This document shows positions 1 to 7,114 of a stretch of 64,000 bases of DNA, piece after piece. The stretch lies in the NCBI GenBank assembly GCA_023663615.1, contig JAMPHA010000001.1, positions 620,001 through 684,000 of the forward strand, written 5' to 3'. The stretch comes from DLAJ01 sp023663615 (lineage in GTDB: Bacteria; Bacillota; Clostridia; Lachnospirales; Lachnospiraceae). Made by a program: the position numbers and the translations under genes. How positions within the stretch are numbered: position 1 is the stretch's first letter; each line of letters begins with the position of its first letter. The notes beneath the pieces are model-generated. The model searched no databases. It saw nothing but the letters and a program-made list of their open reading frames with translations, and was not told the origin of the DNA.

Positions 1-140
1 AGGCTTTGATCTCGGCATTGAAGGTATTGTCGCGCAATTCCTTTATCTGTCTGTCCCCGCATCCGATATTGGTAACGTTGACTTACGATCATCCGACGGT
101 CAGCCAGCGGATCGAGGCGCTGGAAAAATGGAAGCAGTAA
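1..140 (+). CDS. C-terminal end of an M48/Ste24-type metallopeptidase (partial)
   Basis: One frame is open from base 3 to a TAA at 138-140 and gives a 45-residue C-terminus. It ends in a stretch with the pattern SPHP...TYDHPTVSQRIEAL, which resembles the tail of Ste24/HtpX-like membrane zinc peptidases (family M48), where a HPP/HPT...RI.AL motif closes the catalytic domain. The zinc-binding HExxH lies outside the window, so the assignment rests on the tail alone. The gene runs in the same direction as the ABC unit 150 bases downstream but need not belong to it. Confidence 0.55.
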   Translation, partial: ALISALKVLSRNSFICLSPHPILVTLTYDHPTVSQRIEALEKWKQ

Positions 141-292
141 AAGCGCACCGGAAAACCCGGCTGACAGAGTAGCAGATCAAGGTATGCAACGGAAAGTAGC
201 ATAAAAAAATAAAATGTATAAAACTGTTGGTAGCGCAGGGAACGCTTTTCCGCTATGGTTATCTCATAATTTAAGAGAAAGGCGGTCATGTA

Positions 293-1054
293 ATGAGCGG
301 ACAGACAGTTATATCGGCAAAGCATTTGAAAAAAGCGTTTGGCAAAGGCGAAAGTATGCAGGTAATCTATTCCGACCTGAATATTGATATTTACAAAGGA
401 GATTTCACCGTTATCATGGGTTCATCGGGAGCAGGAAAATCGACCCTGATGTATTCCCTTTCGGGAATGGATAAACCGGATGGCGGGGAAATCTTTTTTG
501 ACGGAACGGACATCACGAAATTAAATAACGATAAGTTAGCGGTATTCCGGCGCAAAGAGTGCGGATTCGTATTCCAACAGATTTATTTGATCGAAAAAAT
601 GAACCTGATGGACAATGTCGTTGCGGCGGGCGTACTGACGAGCAAGGATAAGGAGGACATCAAAAAGCGTGCAAAGGAATTGTTTTCTCTGGTAAACATT
701 CCTGAGAAAACGTGGAAAAAAACATCTTCCCAAATTTCCGGAGGCGAGGCGCAGAGAGCAGGGATTGTCCGGGCGGTGATCAACAGCCCGAACGTGCTTT
801 TTGCGGACGAGCCGACGGGAGCGTTAAATTCCGCCAATTCGGGTGCAGTCCTTGACGTGTTTACTTCCCTTCATCAAAAAGGACAGAGTATCGTCATGGT
901 TACGCACGATAAAAAATCAGCCCTGCGCGGAAACCGTATTATTTATATTAAAGACGGCAAAATTTTTGGTGAGTGTGATCTGGGAAAATTTGAACAGGAC
1001 GATACCGAAAGAAGTGAAAAACTCGATCAATTCATTAAAGAAATGGGCTGGTGA
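293..1054 (+). CDS. ABC transporter ATP-binding protein, MacB/BceA type
   Basis: This 253-residue nucleotide-binding subunit should energise the FtsX-type permease encoded 12 bases downstream. Walker A GSSGAGKST is at residues 43-51, the Q-loop glutamine near 95, signature SGGEAQR at 149-155, Walker B LFADEP near 169-174 and the switch histidine near 205. The EPTGALNS continuation is typical of the MacB/LolD/BceA group, which works with FtsX-like permeases in peptide-antibiotic removal or envelope signalling. The start is supported by AAGGCGG seven bases before the ATG. A substrate cannot be read from the sequence; antimicrobial-peptide resistance is inference. Confidence 0.93.
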   Translation: MSGQTVISAKHLKKAFGKGESMQVIYSDLNIDIYKGDFTVIMGSSGAGKSTLMYSLSGMDKPDGGEIFFDGTDITKLNNDKLAVFRRKECGFVFQQIYLIEKMNLMDNVVAAGVLTSKDKEDIKKRAKELFSLVNIPEKTWKKTSSQISGGEAQRAGIVRAVINSPNVLFADEPTGALNSANSGAVLDVFTSLHQKGQSIVMVTHDKKSALRGNRIIYIKDGKIFGECDLGKFEQDDTERSEKLDQFIKEMGW

Positions 1055-1066
1055 TGGAGGATGCAT

Positions 1067-3301
1067 ATGAAAAAAATATCCACGCTTATCATACATAATT
1101 TGAAGAAAGCGAAGGGGCAGTATTTGTCCTTTGGGGTGTTTATCTGCCTGACGGCATTTATCATCAATATTGCCCTTGTGCTTGCTTTTCAGACGTTCAG
1201 CGCCTATGACAGCCTGTTCGATCAGCTTCATGCGGCGGACGTGAATTTTATCATTCCACAGATTCAGGATCAGGAGGAGCTGCTCGCGGAAGTGGAAGGA
1301 ATCGACGGCGTGACCTTTGCGGAAACGCACGGCGGGGTAATGATTCCGGTAACGGTCCGTGAATTTGCGGGATCTGATTTTGATATGAACACGGTTTTTT
1401 ATGATCTGGATGCGGAAAGGACGCTGAATCTGCTCGATGTTGCGGAATATTCCGAAAAGAGTGGCGACATTGTCTATATTCCCGTGTACATGAAAGAATT
1501 AGGCGGCTTTACGGAAGGCGGCAGTATCGTTTATTCCATCGACGGCAAAGATCATACCTATGAGATCGGCGGGACTTTATTAGAAATGCAGTATGGCAAT
1601 TACGGCACCGGACTGATCGGCGGATATTTTCCGAAAAGTGTTTATGAAACGTTTGCACAGGAATACCGCGAACGCGTCATTACGGAATATTCCTTAAAAA
1701 CGACCGGCTCCGCCGATCTGAGCAAAATAGAAAATACCGTATCCGAAATGTTAAAAGAGAAAGGGATCGCATTATTAAATATCAATGACAGGGATACCGC
1801 AAAGCAGACCAGAACGATGGTTTGTACCCTGCTCATCGTAATCTTTCTGGCGCTTGCCGCGATCATACTGGTAGTGAGCATTTTCCTCAGCAACTTCCGG
1901 ATACGGAGCGCAATCGAAGACGAACTGGCGCAGATGGGCGTATTAAAAGCGATCGGTTATACAAGCAATATGATTATTGCGTCCGCCGTGATGCCGTACG
2001 TGCTTGTCGGCGTGGTTTCTACATTGGCGGGGACCGCCCTGTCTTACGCGGTTCTGCCATTTATCGCAAAGATTTTGGCAATCCAGTCGGGATTTTCCTA
2101 TACGCCCGGTTTTGACGTTCCGGCATTGCTGATCGTTGTCCTGATCCTGACATTTGCGATCGCCTTTTTCTCCTATATTTCAGCGAGGAAAATCTATCGC
2201 CTGGAGCCGATCAATGCCATACGGGGTATCACCGGCGAGGAATCGGCGGGACAGAACGTATTACTGTTTATTGTCGCGTTCGGTATCATGGTACTGCTGT
2301 CATTTGCAGGGACGCTGTTATATAATGTCAATATCAAACCGGATCATTTTATGAATACGCTTTCGGAAGAACTGCCGTCCGTCATTTTTACGGCGGAAGA
2401 TGAAAAAATGACGGAACTGGAAGGACTTCTTCAGAACGATGACAGGGTAGCGCTCTTTCTGGAATATGCTTCCGTGTCCGTGAGCTATGCGGACGGAAGC
2501 CTGACTGCGTTTGTGTGTGAAGATTTTTCAAAGGTGACAAACGATATTTGTTATGAGGGCGTAAGTCCTGCGGGCGATAATGAAATCGCGGTAGGAAGCG
2601 CGCTTGCGGACAATTATCCGATCGGCAGTGAAATAGAGATCACCGCAGGCTCGAAATCGGCGGTCTATGTTGTGACCGGCTATATTCAAAGCGTGAATCA
2701 TGCCGGGGAAGTATGCCAGATCACAAGCGGAGGATACGAAAAGATCGGGGAACAGATTCAATCTGTCAATGTCTATTTATCGGATAAAATTGCCGGTGCG
2801 TTTATAGAGGAATATGAAGAACGTTATGATGCGGTCATTCAATCTTCGGTAAATTTTGAACAGATGAATGAAAACGGCAGGAAGATGTATACAGGTATCG
2901 TTTCCGTGATCGTGATGATCCTGTTCGTAATCTCCGTTTTGATGGTATTGCTCGTGATGTATGTGATCATCCATTCCATGATCAGCAGACGCCGGCAGGA
3001 ATTTGGCATCTATAAGGCGGTCGGATACACAAACAGACAGCTCACGATCAAAACGGCGCTCAGCTTTATCCCTGTTGTGGCGGTCGCGTCGGTCATTTCG
3101 GCAATCGCCGGGCTGTGGTACCTTCCCGCGATCGATCAAGTGATTTTTTCCCTGATCGGGGCGGTAAAAAATCATTTTGAAGTGGCAGTCTGGATATTGA
3201 TCGTATTCGCTTTTCTGTTCACTGCCACAGCATTTTTGATCGGCATCCTTCTTTGTGCGCCGATCAAAAAGATCACCGCGTACTCGCTTTTGAGAGATTA
3301 A
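1067..3301 (+). CDS. FtsX-like ABC transporter permease
   Basis: A large permease of about 744 residues. There is one N-terminal membrane helix (about 20-42), an extracytoplasmic domain of about 200 residues, a cluster of four helices (about 255-415), a second extracytoplasmic domain and three C-terminal helices (about 612-738). The two helix clusters each have the FtsX pattern, with MGVLKAIGYT and FGIYKAVGYT marking the coupling helices. The architecture recalls BceB/MacB-type mechanotransmitters more than true channels. An ATG six bases earlier lies directly against GGAGG, so the ATG at 1067, with GGAGG about six bases upstream, is the better start. It is co-transcribed with the ATPase and probably the XRE regulator 25 bases downstream. 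Confidence 0.92.
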   Translation: MKKISTLIIHNLKKAKGQYLSFGVFICLTAFIINIALVLAFQTFSAYDSLFDQLHAADVNFIIPQIQDQEELLAEVEGIDGVTFAETHGGVMIPVTVREFAGSDFDMNTVFYDLDAERTLNLLDVAEYSEKSGDIVYIPVYMKELGGFTEGGSIVYSIDGKDHTYEIGGTLLEMQYGNYGTGLIGGYFPKSVYETFAQEYRERVITEYSLKTTGSADLSKIENTVSEMLKEKGIALLNINDRDTAKQTRTMVCTLLIVIFLALAAIILVVSIFLSNFRIRSAIEDELAQMGVLKAIGYTSNMIIASAVMPYVLVGVVSTLAGTALSYAVLPFIAKILAIQSGFSYTPGFDVPALLIVVLILTFAIAFFSYISARKIYRLEPINAIRGITGEESAGQNVLLFIVAFGIMVLLSFAGTLLYNVNIKPDHFMNTLSEELPSVIFTAEDEKMTELEGLLQNDDRVALFLEYASVSVSYADGSLTAFVCEDFSKVTNDICYEGVSPAGDNEIAVGSALADNYPIGSEIEITAGSKSAVYVVTGYIQSVNHAGEVCQITSGGYEKIGEQIQSVNVYLSDKIAGAFIEEYEERYDAVIQSSVNFEQMNENGRKMYTGIVSVIVMILFVISVLMVLLVMYVIIHSMISRRRQEFGIYKAVGYTNRQLTIKTALSFIPVVAVASVISAIAGLWYLPAIDQVIFSLIGAVKNHFEVAVWILIVFAFLFTATAFLIGILLCAPIKKITAYSLLRD

Positions 3302-3326
3302 AGTGTGAAAAAAGTGGGGGGTTTAT

Positions 3327-4205
3327 ATGAATTTTTCTGAAAAATTAAAAGAAATACGAAAAAACGAGGGAATTTCACAGGAACAGCTTGCCGAAAGGAT
3401 CGGGGTTTCCAGACAGGCGATCACGAAATGGGAAACCGGAAAAGGACTGCCGGATGTTGAGAATATGATGATTATCGCAGAGATTTTCAAGACGACCATC
3501 GACGAGCTGCTCATGGACTCCATCAAAAAAGAGCCGCAGGAAAGTAATGTGTATACCAGCGAGACGATCTATGATATTGACTGTGAAAAACATTTTGACG
3601 TCAATATCGGCAGTGCCGCCGCGATCCTGTTATCAACAGGCGATGATGAAAAGATGCACATCAAGCTGTCCTCGGAAACACTGAAAAATCTGGACTCCAT
3701 GTTTAAGATCAAGCTGGACGACAAGAAAAATAAGCTGGACGTGGTTTGCCTCAACAAGAATAAATTGAGCCGCTATGAAGCGGAGGAGGCGCTGACCGTT
3801 GAGATCACGCTTCCGAATAAATACTCGGATCACTGTGAGATCGCCGCCAGCGTGAAACTGCTTGCAATCAGAAATCTTCATCTGAACCGTTTAGAATATG
3901 ACGGCGACGCAGAGCAGGTACTGATCTCGAACAGCAGCGGAAGTCTGGAATTCACGGCAAAGACAGATTATGAGATTACGGTCGATCAGGTAACGGGAAG
4001 ATTGGATATGAACCAATGGAAGGCAAAAGCGGTCATTCACATCCCGGAGGAGAATATGGTGAATGTCGTAAATAAGGGCAGAAAATGTAAGGTCTATTAT
4101 GTAAAAGACGGAAAAACGGCGGAATGCGGAAATATCGCCGATATGGAAAATGAGATCCGCATTTCGGGAATCTTTTCAGAGCTGGTCGTGGATCTGATCA
4201 AGTAA
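3327..4205 (+). CDS. XRE-family regulator with C-terminal beta-rich (DUF4097-like) domain
   Basis: Residues about 5-60 form a helix-turn-helix of the Cro/CI type (EQLAERIGVSRQAITKWETG), followed by the LPDVENMMIIAEIF segment usual in Clostridia/Bacilli XRE proteins. The remaining 230 residues look beta-strand-rich and repetitive, like DUF4097-type beta-helix or adhesin-like domains seen in regulators beside ABC exporters. The gene is the third of a unit with the ABC ATPase and permease, so control of that exporter is the obvious inference; no histidine kinase gene is present. A GTGGGGGG run precedes the ATG and supports this start. Confidence 0.85.
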   Translation: MNFSEKLKEIRKNEGISQEQLAERIGVSRQAITKWETGKGLPDVENMMIIAEIFKTTIDELLMDSIKKEPQESNVYTSETIYDIDCEKHFDVNIGSAAAILLSTGDDEKMHIKLSSETLKNLDSMFKIKLDDKKNKLDVVCLNKNKLSRYEAEEALTVEITLPNKYSDHCEIAASVKLLAIRNLHLNRLEYDGDAEQVLISNSSGSLEFTAKTDYEITVDQVTGRLDMNQWKAKAVIHIPEENMVNVVNKGRKCKVYYVKDGKTAECGNIADMENEIRISGIFSELVVDLIK

Positions 4206-4347
4206 TGATCATTTCCCGCACATTTCCGAACAATATCAAAATAGCGATAGGGATGCCGGGCAGCGTGAGCACCGGTCCCGCTGCATACCAGTGCGGGGAG
4301 TCCATCAAAAAGGATGGATTTCCCGCCATTCTTTAATTTTATACTGC

Positions 4348-4447
4348 NNNNNNNNNNNNNNNNNNNNNNNNNNNNNNNNNNNNNNNNNNNNNNNNNNNNN
4401 NNNNNNNNNNNNNNNNNNNNNNNNNNNNNNNNNNNNNNNNNNNNNNN
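4348..4447. other. Assembly gap (100 Ns)
   Basis: Exactly 100 unknown bases, the usual placeholder for a scaffold join of unknown size. The left side (4206-4347) has no gene I recognise. The right side begins inside a reading frame on the - strand that should continue into the gap. Adjacency across this point should not be trusted as biology. Confidence 0.98.
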
Positions 4448-4688
4448 TGATAATATCGGTGTCAATCCCCCGGCTTTTCAGATAAGAAACAACTCTTATC
4501 TGCCTTCCCCCGATTCCACGGCTCCACCACATCCATTTTCCATTGGAAATCTTTAAGCTGTCATGCGTTTTTGTGGTATAGGTGTTGCCCGAAAAATGCA
4601 CAAGTTCAAAAGGCTCGTAATTTTTCAGATACGTCAACAAGTCCATCCGCTTCGCTTCCTGCACGACTTCCGGTGCGATATATGGCAT
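4448..4688 (-). pseudogene. DUF3991/TOPRIM-domain protein, N-terminal part, apparently internally deleted and cut by the gap
   Basis: The reading frame starts at 4688 (AAAGGAG nine bases upstream) with MPYIAPEVVQEAKRMDLLTYL, the typical N-terminus of DUF3991 and TOPRIM-domain proteins carried by conjugative and mobilisable elements of Clostridia. It continues through the WWSRGIGGR motif and then goes straight into VSYLKSRGIDTDII, which in this family normally lies much further along. About 80 residues therefore seem to be missing, without loss of frame. The rest enters the N gap. Beyond the gap (4347-4305) the same nominal frame closes quickly and is not recognisably this family. I call it a decayed mobile-element gene. 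Confidence 0.6.
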
Positions 4689-4753
4689 AAATCTCAACTC
4701 CTTTCCTGCCCATGATTGGATATTTGCGGTTAATTTTAGGAATATCCGGGCAT

Positions 4754-4796
4754 AAAAATAGCCGACTGATTCTCATTTTGAAAACCAATCGGCTAT
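4754..4796 (-). terminator. Intrinsic terminator of the RelA/SpoT-domain operon
   Basis: On the - strand an 8-base-pair perfect stem (ATAGCCGA with TCGGCTAT, extended by two more pairs after one mismatch) is followed at once by five Ts. It lies about 70 bases past the stop codon of the 176-residue gene, the right place to end the three-gene operon. Confidence 0.75.
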
Positions 4797-4868
4797 GTAA
4801 AATTATTCCTTATTTTTAAAAACAATCCTCTATTTTCAATTTAAGACTAATTCTCTTCATCAAAATTG

Positions 4869-5399
4869 TCAGCTTACAACATGAATTTTTTTCCCATTTT
4901 CTAAACCAATCAAGAATAATTCCAATGTTTGAGGATTTGTATTTCTATATTTAAGGTGATAATAAATCTGTCCGATGCCTTTTACAAGATCTTTTTGTTC
5001 TTCCGCATAATAATTTACATTTTCATCATAACAAGCACCAGCTTGCAAAAGCAGTGTCAAGGCAAATCTTTCATTAACATATATATACTGTTCATCACAC
5101 CCCTCTATAAGTTGAAATGGTTTCCTCTTCAAACACCATGACGCAGTGTACGCAATAAATTTAATATAATTTACTCGACTAATATCATGAAAATATTTCA
5201 ATCGTGCTATATCTATTAAAATATCTATTAAACAATTTTCAAATATGTTATCGTTAAAATAAATCTTTCCATTCAAATTATTCTCTTCATAAAATTGCTC
5301 TGCCAATCTATGAATAAGCATTCCTGCATTGCGTATATATTCATCTGTAAAAGATTTATTCAACTCTTCTTTCAGTTCCTTTGCTTGTTTCTTATCCAT
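4869..5399 (-). CDS. Unknown 176-residue protein, third gene of the RelA/SpoT-domain operon
   Basis: I do not recognise a family. The protein looks mostly alpha-helical and soluble, with no signal peptide or membrane segment, a charged Lys/Glu-rich N-terminus and several aromatic residues. It begins 13 bases after the RelA/SpoT-domain gene and is followed by an intrinsic terminator, so it is the last gene of a tight three-gene unit. Known toxic small alarmone synthetases (toxSAS) are paired with one or two adjacent antitoxin genes, so this product is a candidate antitoxin or accessory factor, by position only. The base composition is clearly more AT-rich than the flanking chromosomal genes, suggesting transfer. 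Confidence 0.75.
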   Translation of the reverse strand: MDKKQAKELKEELNKSFTDEYIRNAGMLIHRLAEQFYEENNLNGKIYFNDNIFENCLIDILIDIARLKYFHDISRVNYIKFIAYTASWCLKRKPFQLIEGCDEQYIYVNERFALTLLLQAGACYDENVNYYAEEQKDLVKGIGQIYYHLKYRNTNPQTLELFLIGLENGKKIHVVS

Positions 5400-5412
5400 T
5401 GTAATGCTCCTA

Positions 5413-6306
5413 TTATTTATATTCTAAAACGCTTTTTAGCAAATCTGACATCTTCTTCATTTCACGATAATTTTCAGCTTGTTTAATCTTATTAACAATG
5501 GCTTGTCTCACTTCTACATTATCACCTTTTTCAATTTCATGCAAAATGAATTGGTATACTTCATTATCATTCGTAACACCAGAATATAAACTTTCTTGGA
5601 AATTTTTAATGTAGCTATGAATAAAAGTTCCCATTTCATCACCCATTCCGGTAAGACGATTCATAATATTTATATAATTAGCTAACATTTCATTCGTTAA
5701 ATTATACGGATAACGCAACTTATGATCAATCTCGCTCCATGCTTCTTCATATAAAGTACGAACTTGTATTTCAATTCCCTGTCCCTTGTCTGAATGAATA
5801 ATATAATGAACCGATCTATAAGGTTTCTCTTTTCTTATATCAACTCTTCCCTCATACAAACTGGTATCATCGCCTTCACGTACATATACAAACGGTGGTT
5901 CTAACAATACATCTTTATATGTTCCCATAAGATAATCATGAACTTCAAGCCAATCCTCTTTAAATAAAAGTAAAATACGAATACCCATTAAATCAGTAAT
6001 TTCCCGCTCATAATTATTTTTAGATAGACAGTTCCCTATTTTCAAATATTTAGGATTTTTACGGATAATTTTTTCAATTAAATGTTTTGTATCCTTTACC
6101 CTATAACTCAAAGAATGAACACCTAAACACTGCTGTAATGCCTCTGCATACTGTTTTACAGTGTTTTGATGTTCATCCCTTTTGAGCTCAAAATCTTCTG
6201 CAATTTGTTCTAGTTCCTCCCATGTTAAACGAGAATCCCTAAACTTATCAGCCGATATATTAAACTCTTTAGAAAAATCAGCCTGCTCTTTTTCTGTCTT
6301 CAGCAT
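5413..6306 (-). CDS. RelA/SpoT-domain nucleotide pyrophosphotransferase (toxSAS-like)
   Basis: A 297-residue protein with a synthetase-type RelA/SpoT domain and no hydrolase (HD) domain. Recognisable elements are RVKDTKHLIEKII (about 69-81, G-loop side), ITDLMGIR (103-110), a YRSVHY segment (163-168) and EIQVRTLYEEAWSEIDHKL (about 179-197), all matching the (p)ppGpp synthetase core. An N-terminal extension of about 50 residues and a helical C-terminal tail of about 90 residues flank it. Family members make (p)ppGpp or (p)ppApp, or transfer pyrophosphate to the tRNA 3' end as toxins; the sequence alone does not decide. The tight operon with two small unknown genes, dedicated promoters and foreign base composition favours a toxin-antitoxin or phage-defence role. 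Confidence 0.88.
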   Translation of the reverse strand: MLKTEKEQADFSKEFNISADKFRDSRLTWEELEQIAEDFELKRDEHQNTVKQYAEALQQCLGVHSLSYRVKDTKHLIEKIIRKNPKYLKIGNCLSKNNYEREITDLMGIRILLLFKEDWLEVHDYLMGTYKDVLLEPPFVYVREGDDTSLYEGRVDIRKEKPYRSVHYIIHSDKGQGIEIQVRTLYEEAWSEIDHKLRYPYNLTNEMLANYINIMNRLTGMGDEMGTFIHSYIKNFQESLYSGVTNDNEVYQFILHEIEKGDNVEVRQAIVNKIKQAENYREMKKMSDLLKSVLEYK

Positions 6307-6320
6307 AATACTTCCGCCTT

Positions 6321-6500
6321 TTATTCACTCAATGCCGCTTCTACAATACCTGACTTTAAGAGCTTAGAATATGACTGTAGTTGCTCATCAATAAACTCCG
6401 GACTAATTTCAGGACCATCATTAGGCTGATTTTCTTTTTTAAAATTACCATTACCCAATTTCTCCATAAATCTGTCCATTACAACATCTGCTTTAGTCAT
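6321..6500 (-). CDS. Small 59-residue protein, first gene of the RelA/SpoT-domain operon
   Basis: The start at 6500 is fixed by AGAGGTG about six bases upstream and by the promoter just before it; an in-frame GTG at 6560 would lie within the promoter -10 region. The product starts MTKADVVMDRFMEKLG and is polar and acidic with a probable C-terminal helix. No family is recognised. It precedes the RelA/SpoT-domain gene by 14 bases. First position, small size and co-transcription make it a plausible antitoxin, by analogy with tripartite toxSAS operons; this is inference. Confidence 0.75.
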   Translation of the reverse strand: MTKADVVMDRFMEKLGNGNFKKENQPNDGPEISPEFIDEQLQSYSKLLKSGIVEAALSE

Positions 6501-6550
6501 ACTTATCACCTCTTTGCTTTCAATGCATTGTTTCTTGGCGACGTTTGTAC

Positions 6551-6579
6551 ATGATACCACATCTCTTATACATTGTCAA
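6551..6579 (-). promoter_or_regulatory. Sigma-A promoter P1 of the RelA/SpoT-domain operon
   Basis: On the - strand TTGACA (6579-6574), a 17-base spacer and TATCAT (6556-6551). The expected start point gives a leader of about 45 bases to the ATG at 6500. Confidence 0.85.
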
Positions 6580-6605
6580 CAACTTTTTCTTTTTTATTAG
6601 AACAA

Positions 6606-6634
6606 ATTATACCATATAATCTAATACTTTACAA
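6606..6634 (-). promoter_or_regulatory. Sigma-A promoter P2 of the RelA/SpoT-domain operon
   Basis: On the - strand TTGTAA (6634-6629), a 17-base spacer and TATAAT (6611-6606), with TGG just before the -10. It lies 55 bases upstream of P1, so the operon appears to have tandem promoters. Confidence 0.7.
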
Positions 6635-6712
6635 CCACTTTTCCTTATTTTTTCTTAGGTTTTCTATCTCCGCTTAGTCCTGCCAAATGTCTTGCTGACA
6701 GTTTGTTGTCTG

Positions 6713-6925
6713 TCATCTATCCTGTGAACAGATTGCTGTCGGCACTTCCTTTTCAAGCTGTTCCTTTTCCGTCCTCCACGCTTTGGGTGTAATTTTCTCG
6801 CCCTCTGCAAGCAGCGTTTTCAAATCGACTCTTGTGTTTTCGTACATTACAAGTTCATGCTCATGCTCCTTATCGTATTTCAATTTCTTCAGACCGCTTA
6901 ATGACCTGCGCTTTATGCCCCAAAA
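6713..6925 (-). pseudogene. C-terminal remnant of a mobilisation protein (MobA/relaxase-like)
   Basis: A - strand frame is open from a TGA at 6926-6928 down to a TGA at 6713-6715. It includes LKKLKYDKEHEHELVMYENT and EKITPKAWRTEKEQLEKEV, which resemble the coiled C-terminal end of relaxase/mobilisation proteins of Clostridia elements. No start or nuclease domain precedes it; upstream sequence is closed by stops. With the DUF3991/TOPRIM fragment at 4448-4688 it marks a decayed mobilisable element. The rest of the gene-free stretch 6501-7114 holds the two operon promoters and a short open - strand stretch around 6970-7070 that I cannot identify. Confidence 0.5.
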
Positions 6926-7114
6926 TCACCCGTGTACTGTTTTGGTATGCCTGCATACTGGAGTCCCATCAAATGCGGTATCTATCCTCCGTGTTAGACA
7001 GATGGATAATCTTCCATGTTGTCAACTGCTTTCCGGCCCTTTTCCCGTCTTTTCCCACCTGCGTATATCAAAAGCAAGCGAAAAAAAGACGCATGACCAC
7101 ATCCATATGCGGCT

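Noticed and set aside
4206..4347. Short open frames on both strands next to the N gap
   Set aside because: Both strands read open for about 40 codons, but neither shows a motif or start; too short and next to a gap to support a gene.
5413..6306. Ordinary housekeeping small alarmone synthetase (RelP/RelQ)
   Set aside because: It is longer, has unusual extensions, is AT-rich and lies in a tight three-gene operon in mobile-element surroundings, unlike RelP/RelQ genes.
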